Assembly: GCA_017165825.1 (NCBI GenBank)
Contig: CM029387.1
Location: 3,295,206-3,359,205, forward strand
Length of the DNA stretch: 64,000 nt
Direction: 5' to 3'
DNA from: Hepsetus odoe
Taxonomy: Eukaryota; Chordata; Actinopteri; Characiformes; Hepsetidae
In this document: positions 11,590 to 23,343 of the stretch, piece after piece
How the letters are laid out: every line of letters begins with the position of its first letter
Numbering within the stretch: position 1 is the first letter of the stretch
Notes under the pieces: generated by a model
Databases searched by the model: none
Told to the model about the DNA's origin: nothing
What the model saw: only the letters and a program-made list of their open reading frames with translations
Program-made: the position numbers and the translations under genes

Positions 11590-11830
11590 GTGCATAACTC
11601 TGGTTTGGCTGGGCCAGTGCATGGTTAGAAATTCCCTTCTCAAACACCCACTAAACCTGCGATTTACACAGCTAACAGGATCAGGTTTGTTTAAACTGGG
11701 AAAATACCAAACTGCTGGACAGGAGTGCTCCGTAATTGGAGTTGTGCATCCCTGGGCTTGAAGATGATTACCACAAACTGTGCAGTAACAGATGGGCTAC
11801 CGTCTCTGCATGTCAGCAGGCTGGAGCTAA
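11590..11830. repeat. Diverged dispersed repeat
   Basis: Contains gaggtgcataactctggttt near the start and gttgtgcatccctgggcttg near 11740, an inverted-style arrangement typical of a common fish repeat. It is followed by acagatgggctaccgtctct, which matches the right half of the GGCCACTTTAT-type repeat. Confidence 0.35.
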
Positions 11831-12060
11831 AAGAGTCGGGTTTTGGCCAACTAAAAAACTTAAGTAGAGCATCAGGTAAGTGGTGGCGTTCCCTTTCTGT
11901 TATTGAATGGGTTGAGGAGGGCTGATGAGTACAGACATTACACCCACAAAGGAGAGCTAGAATATAGCGCCAGTGTGGTTTCTGATAAAATATCTAATGG
12001 GGTTGGTATAAGAAAGGATATTGTATTTTTAAGAAAAGTAAAATTAATATTAAAAAAAAA
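11831..12060. other. Intergenic, no gene seen
   Basis: No recognisable gene; ends in a short A-run at about 12051. Confidence 0.4.
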
Positions 12061-12069
12061 AAGCGGTTG

Positions 12070-12300
12070 TCCAGAATTGACATGGCAGTAAGTATCATGT
12101 GTGCCTCATTAACTTTGCAGCCCAGTGTTTCCAAAGAAAGCCCTCTGTGTTGTAGCGTCATGGTAATAAGAAATGTCCCATAAGCTGTAGAACCTGAAGT
12201 GTCCAGACAGCCACTGAGCTCAGGTGTTTGGTGCTCTGATGGCGGACACAAGTGTTCAGTCGTTCCTATCCAGCTTTTGTGACTTCTACAGAAATTGCCA
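12070..12300 (+). repeat. Diverged direct repeat, copy 2
   Basis: Partner of 10481-10715, same orientation, about 1.6 kb apart. See that entry for the shared blocks. Confidence 0.6.
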
Positions 12301-12600
12301 GTAGTGTTTCTAAAGAAACAGAGTTAATTCCCCGAAGCATGTCCCTTAGAAACTGTCCTACAGAGTTTTCAACGTGCTAAGTAAGTGAAGGTGATACTGT
12401 ATCTTGAACTGAATAACCTTCTGATGAGCCAACAGGTGTAGAGATCCTAAAACCAGTAATTAAGAGAAATTTGATATTGCATGGATACAAACATCAAAAA
12501 TGTTTCTAGATTTGGCAGAACTTTAACGCCGCCTTTATCTTCTGCATTGGAGAAGCTCAACTTGCAACAAGGCTGTTGTCAAAAGAGGTTAAAATGACTT
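12301..12600. other. Intergenic, no gene seen
   Basis: Nothing recognised. Confidence 0.4.
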
Positions 12601-12601
12601 T

Positions 12602-12842
12602 GACTCCATCCATCCATCCATCCATCCATTCTCCTCCGCTTATCTGAGGTCGGGTCACGGGGGCAGCAGCTCCAGCAGTGATGCCCAGACTTCCCTCTCT
12701 CCGGCCACTTCTTCCAGTTCCTCCGGGCGGATCCCAAGGCGTTCCCAGGCCAGCCGAGAGACATAGTCTCTCCAGCGTGTCCTGGGTCTTCCCCGAGGTC
12801 TCTTTCCGGTGGGACGTGCCCGGAACACCTCACCAGAGAGGG
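12602..12842 (-). mobile_element. Rex3/RTE-type LINE, 3' end fragment
   Basis: On the minus strand the sequence encodes the end of a non-LTR retrotransposon ORF2, of the type GEVFRARPTGKRPRGRPRT, here diverged, then ggataagcgg and a (GATG)n tail, seen as (CATC)n at 12607-12629. A GATG-repeat 3' tail is, as I recall, characteristic of Rex3, an RTE-clade element widespread in teleosts. Heavily 5' truncated. Confidence 0.75.
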
Positions 12843-13194
12843 ACTTTGACTCTGATGCTTCTTTCCCCTCAATTGGGTGAAATGGTAGTGTTATTACTCA
12901 GAATTGAGGCATTAACTTTATTATACTAGATTCTGATTCTACCTGCTAGATAGGACTACCCCAATCACACAGTTCCACCAAGCTGGATAATGCCAATGGA
13001 AGACCTTTGGAAGAGGACTTTGACATGAACCACCATTTCTACAAGTTCATCTAAACCTGAGCTAGCTAGCAAAGTGAGGGCAGGAGAGAGAATGCCATCC
13101 AAGCCACCCTAAAGAGAGAACGAGACCTTCTAGATTTGCTTTAGTAATAACGCTCTTTCAGAAGGGTCAGCTTTCTTCAAGTTACCCTCATTGT
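12843..13194. other. Intergenic, no gene seen
   Basis: No recognisable gene or repeat. Confidence 0.4.
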
Positions 13195-13640
13195 GAGATT
13201 GCATCGATCATGCCTAAGTCATAAAAATGAGAACTTTGTGCAAATGACCCTTCGTGCCAGTCATAATGCAGCTAAATCGGCAGCTCTAAAACTAAAGGCT
13301 GATTGTACGTCGGGCCATCTCTTGCGGCACCATTCGTCTGCTGCTCTGGCCTAATCCCAACAAATCCTTTATTTTCCCTTCAACAGAGTGGTTGGATTTC
13401 CATCTAATACACAAGTCTTAATAAGATGCAGAGAGTGGGGTACAAAGGGTAGAGAGAGAGAGAGAGAAAGTGGAGAAAGTGTTTTCTGCGCCCAAAGAAG
13501 ATTGTCATCGCTGCAATCAATGGCTTAATCCAGAACGAGTAATCAAAACGGAGTGATGCACACAAGTCCAGGCGTGACGCAAGTTCCTTCCAGCAGTGGA
13601 GCAGAGTTACGTCTTCACGCAATAGGATCAGTCTGGTAAA
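13195..13640. other. Single-copy, CNE-like stretch
   Basis: Complex, repeat-free sequence apart from a short GA run near 13452. Contains homeodomain-like cores, including taatcc at 13526-13531 and nearby gtaatcaaaac. No coding potential is seen. A conserved noncoding element is possible but untested. Confidence 0.25.
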
Positions 13641-14125
13641 GGGATATTAAAGCAGACACAAAATAATGGGCCGTGTTCGCACTTGCCCAGACTGGTTTAT
13701 TAAACTGTTGGTTGCTTTCAACTATAATATTTCAGTTGAAAAAAAAGCAAAGAGGCATTATCACGGTTCAAGAGTCAGACGTGTAAGAGTATGACCTATA
13801 AAAGTTGATAGCAAGTGTCAGATGATGCATTAAATAAATAGGAGTGCTTGTTTTAACAGTGTTTAAACTGCATGTGCTTAAAAAAAATGAACAAACAACC
13901 CAGCAATCGGCCTTATCACTTCCACTACACCTCCGATTTGGAAGCGGAGAAAATACGTGCTTATTAGCTCGTGGTTAGTATGCTAACTGGCCTCTCTGGT
14001 CTTCATGCTGGTGAAATCCAAAGCTTCAGCTAAGAGTCATTTACAGTTTAAACAGTCAGTCTAACAGGAAACACATAACAGCAAATACCTGCCAGCTTCT
14101 CATCTCCCAAAACATTTGCTCCCTT
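13641..14125. other. Intergenic, no gene seen
   Basis: No recognisable gene or repeat. Confidence 0.4.
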
Positions 14126-14290
14126 CAAATTTTGAATCCCAGACCAATCGGTTGCCCTGAGGTACCCTTGAGCAAGGTACCGTCCCCATCACTGCTCCCA
14201 AGGTGTTGGATCTGGCTACCCACTGCTGCACGGTGTATGGGGGTTAAATACAGAGGATGCATTTTGTTGTCACTAGTCACTTTCACTTCC
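14126..14290 (+). repeat. SINE family A, head truncated
   Basis: Starts within the B-box region (tttgaatcccagaccaatcg), carries ggtacccttgagcaaggtac and ends tcactttcactt. Confidence 0.8.
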
Positions 14291-16575
14291 ATATATCAGG
14301 AAATAAAAGCTGAATATCTGATCTCCAGTTTTCCGTGCACACCCGAAGCAAACTGGCCTTGCTCGGGCCCAACTTTGCATGTTTCTCTCTGAAGCTTTAG
14401 ACTGCTGTTTTGGTTGTAAACATCAAGGCACGTTTAACGTAATACGGATATTTTGATGAGGCCAGCGCTGGTTTCCTGTGCAGCTTTTTATTGGCCTCTT
14501 CTGGGAACATCCATGAATTAACATGAAGCACATTTTGAGGCGCCCTCGACTGTTTACTGTAGCAAAGAATGCTTTGAGCCAAATTTATTTTGACTGAATT
14601 TTACAGAAATTGATCTGGTGCATATGGAAGAGGTTTTGGGGGGGGCTGCTTCCAATTAACCCCCCCCAAAATGACATACTGGCCACAGTAATTTAAGAAA
14701 GGACGTCAGAATGACTCAGCACTTTTCGGGGGTTTATTACCCGAATGCCTTTCATTCTCCTTATGCAACGGTGAAAGAAGCATAAAAGTGTTGTTTGTTC
14801 TTCAGGGTTTGGCCCTTAAAGCGTCAGAAATAGAGCTTTCATTAGTAGGCGATTATTTTGGGGGGAATTAAAGAACCGATATCACACATTAATTAATTCA
14901 TCAGTGCTCAAATTCAGCCTCAGTCATTTCCAGTCTCTCTTTATCCCTTAGATTTTGTTACAAAACACGTATGCAAATGACATGAGCTCTGATGGGCTGC
15001 CCTGCACTACGGCATCAATACAGGAACTTGCGCAATCAATTATTGAGCAATGCTTTGGATTTAAAAACCTAATCTGTTAAACCTATTTTTATGAAGAACC
15101 TTTTTGAAGGTGGAGTGAAATCTGTGTCACGGTCACACGTCAGGTTTTACGAACTAAAAGAGAATCAGAGAGTCAGTGTGTAATCTTTCACACGGCAGCG
15201 CGAGAAAGATAAGCTCATGTTTCTATGGCATGATATCATGATGCAGCGGCAGAAAAGCAAACAAGAAAAGGAAGATAAGATAGAAATAAGGTTTGTTTTT
15301 TCTGTTTAATCACTTAAATTATTCAGTCAAAGGAACCTGAAGTTTTTCCTAGTCTATGTATATATATCTATAGTTGTTTTTTCTCTTTTTTAGGTTAAAA
15401 ACATGCAAATCTGAGAAGAGAGAATAGTAAATGTAAAGGAAGTTTGGGAAAATATTAAATATTAATTCTTTTCATCCACTGCTCACGATTCCTGTGCCTG
15501 CATGGACACTTTCATTTTGCATGGTCGTAAAATACCCACACTTTCTTCCTTTATTACCTTTTACGGCCTCCTTAACATGATGTCAGGACAAAGACCAAAA
15601 TGCTGATGCATGAAGCAGCGCTGACCCATTGCTTATCTCGGCAGTCTAACCGCTGCAGTCATCTTCTGTAAAAGCATGCCCTTTACTCTCCTCCTGGACA
15701 TCATCCCCTGCTAACTTGCAATTCTGAGTGACTAATAAACTGGAGCAGTGCAGTGACTTCATCTAAAATGACGGTGCTTTTAAACTGGTTTCGGTTTGTA
15801 CGTCAGCTTAATGTCTCTCAAACCTAGACACCATGTTCCAGCTTCATAGCATCTGATCCAGCATGTCAGCAAATGATCTAAGCTTCAATTTATGGAACAC
15901 AGTTTAAAATGCCATATATTCCAAAAAAGGTTTGATACTGCAAAATAAAATGCAATTAAAATCCAAAAAAGCAAACTCACAAAGTAGGATTATCTGGATC
16001 ATTTAACAAAGAAATGGTCATGTTCTAATAATGGTCAGGCTCTAATAAGTTAACTGGTTGAGAAATCTGCTGCAAAGTAGCAGCCAAAGTAATAAATCAC
16101 CATGATTTCTTTTGTTTAATTCAAATGTATGAACAGTCATGTTCATTACTTGCAGCTTTAGTCAGCTTTAGAACCAGCTACGCTTTATCAGGCACTGGTG
16201 CCACTGAGGAACCTGCTTTTTTCCATCAGCACAGGAAAAGTGATGAACACCGAATTTAGCCACCAGTCTGCGCCTTTTGTTCCAGCTGAGGAAGGAAACC
16301 GTCCTGCAGATCAGCGAAACAGTCAGGACATCAGCTCACGTGCCAGATGCAGACACTCTTTGATCTGTTACAGCAAGATCGCTTAAATCCAAAGATGGCA
16401 AACGACAAAGTATAAATACTAAAAGTCCTAAAGTAGAAAAACAGGAGTTTCTAAGTATCTGGGCTTTTCTTGAGTATTTATTCATTTTGATACTTTTGCT
16501 GCACAAACATCTGTAATTTCTACTCCTTACGTTCTCCATTGTTGCTCACCTTCCCCTCATAAACACCATTCACTC
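14291..16575. other. Intergenic, no gene seen; one G/C hairpin and a CNE-like part
   Basis: About 2.3 kb without recognisable gene or transposon. A perfect-looking tttgggggggg / ccccccccaaaa inverted pair lies at 14633-14670. The part at 14930-15250 is complex and repeat-free. Short A-rich runs occur elsewhere. Confidence 0.35.
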
Positions 16576-16700
16576 TCACTCACTCATTTTCTGAGCCGAT
16601 TGTCCTGATGAGGGACGTGTGGGTGGACACAGACACCTACTCTCACACACACTCGCACACACACCTAGGGCACAATTCAGCATCTCCAGTTCACCTGATG
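16576..16700 (-). repeat. Possible family B repeat fragment
   Basis: The pattern ctgagccgattgtcctgatg followed by acacacacctagggcacaat resembles the reverse of the family B repeat body. Weak match. Confidence 0.3.
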
Positions 16701-18495
16701 GTTGTGCCAGAGCAAAAAGCAAAAGCAGAAATTCTGGGTCAGAGAGTTTTCATTTTATGAGTGCTAGATGTTCCTCTGCTGTCTTTCATGTGACTGATGA
16801 TAATAAGCTTTTATAGCCTTGTTTGGGGAAAAATGGCTGCCATAAACCACTAAATCCATAATGTAGAACGGGACAATGTCAGATTTCTGGTCACATTTTA
16901 GTGGAAATGTCTGAGGACATAATGAGGCATGGGCACACGTGGATTGCCCTCCAGTGGTTGAAAGTGATAGAACCTTTGCTATGCTGGAGGCCTACCTCAT
17001 GTACCTTATTAATTATTCACATATTCATCTAAAAACATGAACTTGGAGGGGTTATCTTCCAGGTTGGCCCATATGCACACCTGAAGTCCAGTGTCTGGCC
17101 TTGTTCTCCTGTAAAAACTTCAGCCATGTTGGCCTTTTCAGCTGGTAGCCTCTCTGGTACTTAAGTCCTGTGAGCTGGAGCTTGTTGTTGTGGTATACAA
17201 TTGAATTTCTGTAATTATTACCTCTTGGGTGGAGTTCTGTGTGCAACCACCAGGCAGGTGCATGGACTGGGTTCACGGCACTGGTGATAAAACAGACTGT
17301 TGTCAAAAGCATTTCGTTTCATGTAAATTAATTTAATAATGGAAAATGACCTTATTTTTCTGGGACCCCAGCTGCCTATATATTTCTGTTATTAAGGTGC
17401 TTATTGGTTTGTTTGCTTTTTTCCCTTTTTTTACAGCATACTAGAATGAGCAAGGAACAGGGCAACATTACAGTTAATCTAAAGAAAGCAATCTTGAAGA
17501 AGTGTAATATTTCATAACCTTCATTCAGCTTAATAACAGAGGTGAGAGTTCATGTATTTCATTTTCCCTCAATTTTTCCATCTGCTCATTTTAGCCCTTC
17601 CAGCTGACCAATAGTGAGACGTGACGCTTCAATCGGCGGAATGTAACATTGATAATTGATGTTCGGCCTTGCTCGGATGAAGGAATGGACTGAATTTGGC
17701 ATAAATGAATGAGGGATAATGTTTGTGGGAGAGAGGAGGAGAACTGAAGCCTCACTCTTTAGGAGAACAAGGTGCTTTTGTGCCTCCTGGCAGGGAAAAA
17801 AAAAGGGCCGAGAGAACAGGCCGCTCTGTCCTGCTCACCTTTTCCTGTACTAATTCTCTTGTGTGTGAGCAGCGGCCTATCTCCTCACACCTCCCGAGAG
17901 TATTCATTGTGTATGATGCACAAAGATCGCTGTTCTTCAGGACAATGGAGGGCCAGTCTTCACTTCCACTGGGTTTGGTCCCCATTAGTGTGGCCAGGCA
18001 ATCCTCTGCTCCCTCTTTCCCCCCTCTCTCTTTCTTTCCTCGGGTTCTCACAAAGCGTGCCAGCCGCAATTTATTCCCTAAGCTCCTTTGGCTCTTTTAA
18101 ACAAGTGGCTGACAATCAGGTCATGGACATCTCAGGTAGTCTTTACTTTTTATTTGCACTCCACGGTCCTCCACGGTCTGTCCACTTTGAAAAGGCAGTT
18201 CTCAAATTAAACTGAATTTTTTCTCTGAAACGAGCGGAAAATACAGATGTGGCACGCTCAGCCTATGAGTAAAGAACTAGGCTTGCAATCTGTGTTGAGA
18301 GAAGATACATACATACATTTCCCTGCAACATCTTTTCCTAAAAGCTTTCATCATTAGTACAACATCTTTCTTAGGCAAAAAGCAGCTCTACGTATTTTGC
18401 GGATGCTCTGATCAAATGGAGTATACAAGGTTTTTGCATGAGGTGTTTCTCGCCCTATGAGTTCTGCTATGGGCTGGTATGGTATATAATATATA
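16701..18495. other. Intergenic, largely single copy
   Basis: No gene recognised. The overlapping frames at 17723-18215 on three registers look like chance. The block 17590-18110 is complex, repeat-free and GC-balanced, so it is a candidate conserved noncoding element. Confidence 0.3.
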
Positions 18496-18499
18496 TTCT

Positions 18500-18722
18500 T
18501 CTCCTTCTTCTTTGTTTTTTGGCTGCTCCAGCCACAATGTCGCCACGGTGGGTCAGCTGTCTCCATTTCTTCTTGTCCTCTGCATCTTCCTTCTTCAAAC
18601 CGACCACCTGCATGTCCTCTCTCACCAAAACGTCCAACCTGAGCTGTCCGTCTAATATACTCCTTTCCAATCCTGTCCATCCTCGTCACACCCAACGAAA
18701 ATCTCAGCAACTCTGACACCTC
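18500..18722 (-). mobile_element. RTE-type LINE, 3' end fragment
   Basis: The minus strand encodes LLRFSLGVTRMDRIGKEYIR and then RTAQVGRFGERG, matching the stretch just after the reverse transcriptase in RTE-clade LINEs, then degenerates into frameshifted RW-FGHV-type sequence and ends in gacattgtggctggagcagc-type 3' sequence. Same family as 39415-39850 and 44350-44460. Inactive. Confidence 0.7.
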
Positions 18723-19340
18723 CAGCTCCAGCTTTTGTAAAGTGACTCAGATCAAACTGAATTTTTACGAACGGGTAATATTAATACTCATAATGAATCT
18801 TATAACATGATTTTAGCTGAGCAGCACAGACTGAACCTACTTAAGCTCTTATACAGGGCGCTTTTCAGAACCTGCTGAGCTCTTTTCGCATCAAGCCCAA
18901 CTGATGAAGCTCCTGCTGAGTCCTGAGCTGAACAAACCCTCCGCTTCCTGGTAAAAAACCCATTGATTCATGTTAATCAAGCTGAACTCTTTTAATTACA
19001 ACCCCTGTGCAGGGCACACAATGGCTGTCTCATAGCCCAAAGTTTGTTATAAAGCCATTTGGAAGAAGTCCATGACTCTGGCCCGGCACTAGCCCTGCGA
19101 TGGAAGCACACAAAGACGGCTTAGTTAGCAAAGACTATTTGTGTTCTAATTTTCTATTTTTGTTCATTCTGAATCAGAATGAGTTTCACTTTTCTTATCC
19201 TACACAGTGATATCATACTGGATATCTGTAGAACTGGAGTTCTATAAAACGCATGGTCTGCTTTCTAAAAGAGACACAGCGCACAACAACCAGAGAATAG
19301 AAAGGTCAGAAACATTATGATCATTAAATTTTAGTCCTTT
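18723..19340. other. Intergenic, no gene seen
   Basis: Nothing recognised. Confidence 0.4.
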
Positions 19341-19341
19341 A

Positions 19342-19582
19342 AAAAGTGACAGTGACTCATTGTCACTGAGAAACATGGCGCACAGTGAAACACAATGAAG
19401 GCTTCCTCTTCTGTTCACCCACACACCCACAGCATGTGGCAGCTATTTAAAGCACCCGGGGAGCAGTTAAGGGGACGGTACTTTGCTCAAGGGCACCTCA
19501 GGGCAACCTACTGGTCTGGGATTCGAACCCATACACCTGCTGATCCTGGGGCCCAGTCCCTGAACACTAGACCACCGCTGCT
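19342..19582 (-). repeat. SINE family A, near full length
   Basis: Tail aaaagtgacagtgactcatt, core gagcagttaaggggacggta and ctcaagggcacctcagggca, reverse B box tgggattcgaaccc, head ctagaccaccgctgct. Confidence 0.85.
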
Positions 19583-19604
19583 AAAAAACCTTCATCAAGT
19601 CCAA

Positions 19605-19800
19605 TTCATTGATAAAGCGCTTTTTAAGCCGTCGTTTTCACAAAGCAGCTTTACAGAATCCGGGTTTGTGTCTCTACAGAGTCAGCTCCCTAAAAACAGA
19701 GGCGGAAACCTCAGGAAGAACCATGACTCAGAAGAGGAACCCATCTTCCTCTGGTCGACACCAAATAATCAAGCAGGAAGAAGAGTGATATCGTTAAAAA
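19605..19800 (+). repeat. Dispersed fish repeat of unknown class
   Basis: The series tcattgataaagcgcttttt, cacaaagcagctttacagaa, acctcaggaagaacc, gaggaacccatcttcctctg is a familiar high-copy sequence in fish genomes. A reverse fragment occurs at 44500-44600. Class not recognised. Confidence 0.5.
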
Positions 19801-19829
19801 CACGGGTACTGTCACGAGTTAAACCCGCA

Positions 19830-19996
19830 TTTCAGGATTGGAAAGTCATGGGTTCGAATCCTAGACCAGTAGGTTGCCCTTGAGCATGGCACCGTCCCCA
19901 TCACTGCTCCATGGACCCCCTGCTGCATTTCATTGTGTCTCACTGTGTGCTGTGCTGTGTTTCACAATGACAATTAGTCACTTTCACTTTACTTAA
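19830..19996 (+). repeat. SINE family A, head truncated
   Basis: Starts caggattggaaagtcatggg, B box gggttcgaatcc, end gtcactttcacttta. Close to the copy at 20918-21112, including the tgctccatggaccccctgct variant, so the two may be the same subfamily. Confidence 0.85.
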
Positions 19997-20640
19997 AGTC
20001 CGGTTCATTAAGAAGGCATTAATAGGAAACTGAAGAAACATCTTTCGGAGCTTGAAGTTAGTCAACAGTGTTATTAGAAATGCCATAAAATAAATGAAAA
20101 TTGATGTCAATTACATTTTTACTTTCAGGCAGGTCCATTTCTGCACATCCATTACTCCACACTGTTTGGCTGAACGCAACTGTGTGGGACAAAACGTGCA
20201 TTCTGTTCATGATAAGCAGACAGTAACAGACTTCAGGAACAGTCGTATGACTGTTATAATCGATATGTGTTGGAGGATAACCAGGGATTCATGTCTGTAA
20301 CCTCAGACCAAATTCCGAGCTAAAAATAAGTAAGACAGCTTCAGGTGGAAGGGTAGCATTTCAGCGAAAACAAATGATGCAACTGTGAGCAGAAATATTG
20401 TGCCGCTTGTTTTTTTTTACAGGGCAAAGGTCACCTGTTGGAAAAGCCTGAATGCAAAGCCCAAAGCTGGAGCTCCAAATATCCGGCTGAAGGTCCAGTT
20501 CTACCCGGAGGCTCCTGTTTAAGCCCTGCAGACGAAAGGTTTTGATTAATAGATTCATTCTGGAATACATTTCAGAGCAACTTCCCTACCAGAGCTTCGC
20601 TTAAGGCCAAGTGTGCTTTTCCATGACATGGACAAAATAT
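19997..20640. other. Intergenic, no gene seen
   Basis: Nothing recognised. Confidence 0.4.
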
Positions 20641-20653
20641 GAGTAGTGTCTTG

Positions 20654-20654
<1 letters not shown>

Positions 20655-20685
<31 letters not shown>

Positions 20686-20686
20686 A
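20655..20686. repeat. (TG)n microsatellite
   Basis: About 16 tg units. Confidence 0.9.
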
Positions 20687-20834
20687 TGGAGCCAAAATTT
20701 GGTCATGTGCTTTGAACTTTGGTAATACTGGGAAAAAATCAATTAACTAATTTTATTAAACATATGCACATGTTTTATTCCTGGTAGCCATGAATCATTC
20801 TCTGTATTTAAATGTGTCCCAAAACATTTGTCCC

Positions 20835-20835
<1 letters not shown>

Positions 20836-20889
<54 letters not shown>

Positions 20890-20912
20890 ATACATATATA
20901 TATATATATATA
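20836..20912. repeat. (CA)n-(TA)n compound microsatellite
   Basis: Pure ca run passing into ta, ending a few bases before the SINE head at 20918. Confidence 0.9.
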
Positions 20913-20917
20913 TTTAA

Positions 20918-21112
20918 TTGGGGCGGTGGTGGTCTAGTGTTTGGGTCTAGGCCTCAGGATTGGAAAGTTATGGGTTCGAATCCTAGACCAGTAGGTTGCC
21001 CTTGAGCAAGGTACCGTCCCCATCACTGCTCCATGGACCCCCTGCTGCATTTCATTGTGTCTCACTGTGTGCTGTGCTGTGTTTCACAATGACAGTTAGT
21101 CACTTTCACTTT
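20918..21112 (+). repeat. SINE family A, full length
   Basis: Best-preserved plus-strand copy. Head ggggcggtggtggtctagtg, B box gggttcgaatcc, ggttgcccttgagcaaggta, and tail cagttagtcactttcacttt. The 5' end abuts a TA microsatellite. Confidence 0.9.
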
Positions 21113-21169
21113 TCTCTATGATTATATATAATTACTAACATTTCAAAACATGATTTACATAATGCACTA

Positions 21170-21272
21170 TACAGACAGAAGTATTTGGACAGAAGTGCAG
21201 AAGCGTCTGGTCTGATATATATAAACACTTCATAGTGTGTCCAGACACTTTGGCCAGTGTATGATACAAACG
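21170..21272. repeat. Short MITE-like element
   Basis: About 100 bp flanked by tacagacagaagtatttgga and, inverted and diverged, tgtccagacactttggccag. Terminal inverted repeats suggest a small non-autonomous DNA transposon; the family is uncertain. Confidence 0.35.
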
Positions 21273-22029
21273 ACTACAAGTTTTTTATGGCCCATATATG
21301 TGCATTTATGAAATAAATAGAGTATGATATGTGAATATAAATCTATAGTACATAATATTGAGCAGCCCTATCGTGAACTGTGTGTCAGGTGCGTGTGTAA
21401 TATAACCATCACTGCTTAGGTTCTAAATCTGACACCATGAAATGCCAGTCCTTTGTTCGTCAATGTGATAATCAGCCCTGTGCAATGGAAGCATGGATGC
21501 ATTCAGTACTGCAGGAGATGTGCAATGTGCATGTATACTTTCATTCATGTTACTGGGTTAAAATGTTGTGCAGATTTTAGATTCGAACGTCCTGAACGAC
21601 TGGAACAAAACTGACCTTGTGGCTTATTTCAAAAGCTGCTGCATATAGAACCTAAAACATAATGGAGGCATGACTTCAGGTTCTGAGAAGATATATAAAT
21701 AAATGTTCCAGTGCTCATTTCATTAAGTCCAGCACCTGCGTCCATCAGGCGTGAAAGAACTGGCACTGCTGACACAGGCTCATATGTTCCGTGGCGGGAC
21801 AGAGACAGAGCTTTTATTAAAGTAAAGATGGGCAGCTGGATAAACAGGTTTTGTTCATGAGCATTTGTTCTCATGGTGCTCTTTTACAGGCTGTTATCTT
21901 CTCATCATGCTCAGCGTAGCAGCAGATACTGCAGAGGTGAGCTTCAGAGTAAATGCTTCTCTATTGCAGTGCAGCTTGATCTCCAGCTGGTCACGAGAGT
22001 GAGATGAAAGTACGCTCCGCCATGGTGCA
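21273..22029. other. Intergenic, no gene seen
   Basis: Nothing recognised. Confidence 0.4.
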
Positions 22030-22130
22030 GCATTTGAGTGAAAGTGAAAGTGACTAGTCCTCACTGTGAGCACAGAGCACACAATGAACCACGACAAGCT
22101 GCATCCTCTGCATTTCAACCATGCGCTGAA
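22030..22130 (-). repeat. SINE family A, tail part
   Basis: Starts gagtgaaagtgaaagtgact and ends at catttcaaccatgc. Head missing. Confidence 0.7.
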
Positions 22131-23343
22131 AAGCAGCGTTTCCCGTTAGCAGGGTAACAACCGCAGGCCCAAATCACCACACCCTCATCTCTCCATGCGC
22201 CATACTGGACTGGTCTGTGTAGTTTCTGATCCTGTATTGGGTGCACTGGGTGCTTTGTGGTTGCAATCCAAATCTGTTCCTCATCTTTTCTGTCAACAAA
22301 TTTGTCAGAAAGACATGAGACAGTGTCCTCTGCACGTTAATCTGCTCAGTTCTGCTAAAAACTTCGAGGATAAAGGTCAGGTGGCAGATGCAAGAATCTC
22401 TCTGTTGGCTTTTCCTCCCTGCTTCTCTTCATATTAGTCATCTCGCCTTCATCACTTTTCTGACTTTTTATCAAACATGCAATCTGTGCCCATCCCAGAA
22501 GACTTTTAAAAGTTATTTTTCACAAAATATATCCGAGGTATAAAATTAAGTGGCCCTTCAATTAATTTAGTATTATTTCCTTCCTTTTTTTCCCCTTGCA
22601 AAACAAATATAGCCATTTTCATGGAAATAAATCTATAATATTTACAACAATCAGTAATAATAAAAATGATATTGATAGCAAGTCAATTATATTATATTAT
22701 ATTATATTATATTATAAATAACAGCACTGTTTGCACCAGTTTGCACCAGTTTATTTTAATCCCATTTTTTCCAAAAATGCTTTGTCTTGTTAATCCCACC
22801 CAAAACCTCTGTTTAGTTTTGACTGGAGTGCGCTGTGCGAAAGTCTCAGATGTGTGGATTTTTCTGTTTGATCAGATGAGCCTGCTTCATCTAAGAGGGC
22901 GTCTTTGTGGACTTTGCTGTGATCTCAGCGTCATGCACTGCGGATCACGAGGCAGGAGTAGAAATCTGGCACCACAACAGTGACAGAACCACCAGACACA
23001 GATACACACAGAACGATTTGATCATACTGGTGTTAGGTGAGGTGTGTCGTCGTCCCCCCCCCGGTTCTAACCCATAGCCCATAGGTCTAGGACAGCCTTT
23101 AGTGGGCGTCAGAAATATTAACACTTAATAAATATTTTTAAAGACTTGGATCAGGGTTCGAGTCACGGTGTGAGTTATGTCAGGTGGACATTCTGCACTG
23201 ACTGGTTTAGGTCTGCACTTTAGGGCTAAGCTTAGAATGTCGCAACTCAGGTTGTTCCTTTATTGCAGCCTAAATCCACTAATTTCATGCACAGACCTGT
23301 GAAACACTGTGTCACACCTCAGTATATGGAGTATTACATAAAG
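22131..23343. other. Intergenic, no gene seen
   Basis: A (TTATA)n pentamer lies at 22686-22715, an 11-bp tandem tttgcaccagt at about 22730-22752, and a C-run at 23055-23062. No gene recognised. Confidence 0.4.

Noticed and set aside
19395..19883. 162-residue plus-strand open frame
   Set aside because: It runs through a minus-strand SINE, a dispersed repeat and the head of a plus-strand SINE, so it has no unit structure.
20918..21112. A tRNA gene, because of the gggttcgaatcc B box
   Set aside because: The sequence continues into the repeated SINE body and occurs about 20 times; no cloverleaf with a proper acceptor stem was seen.
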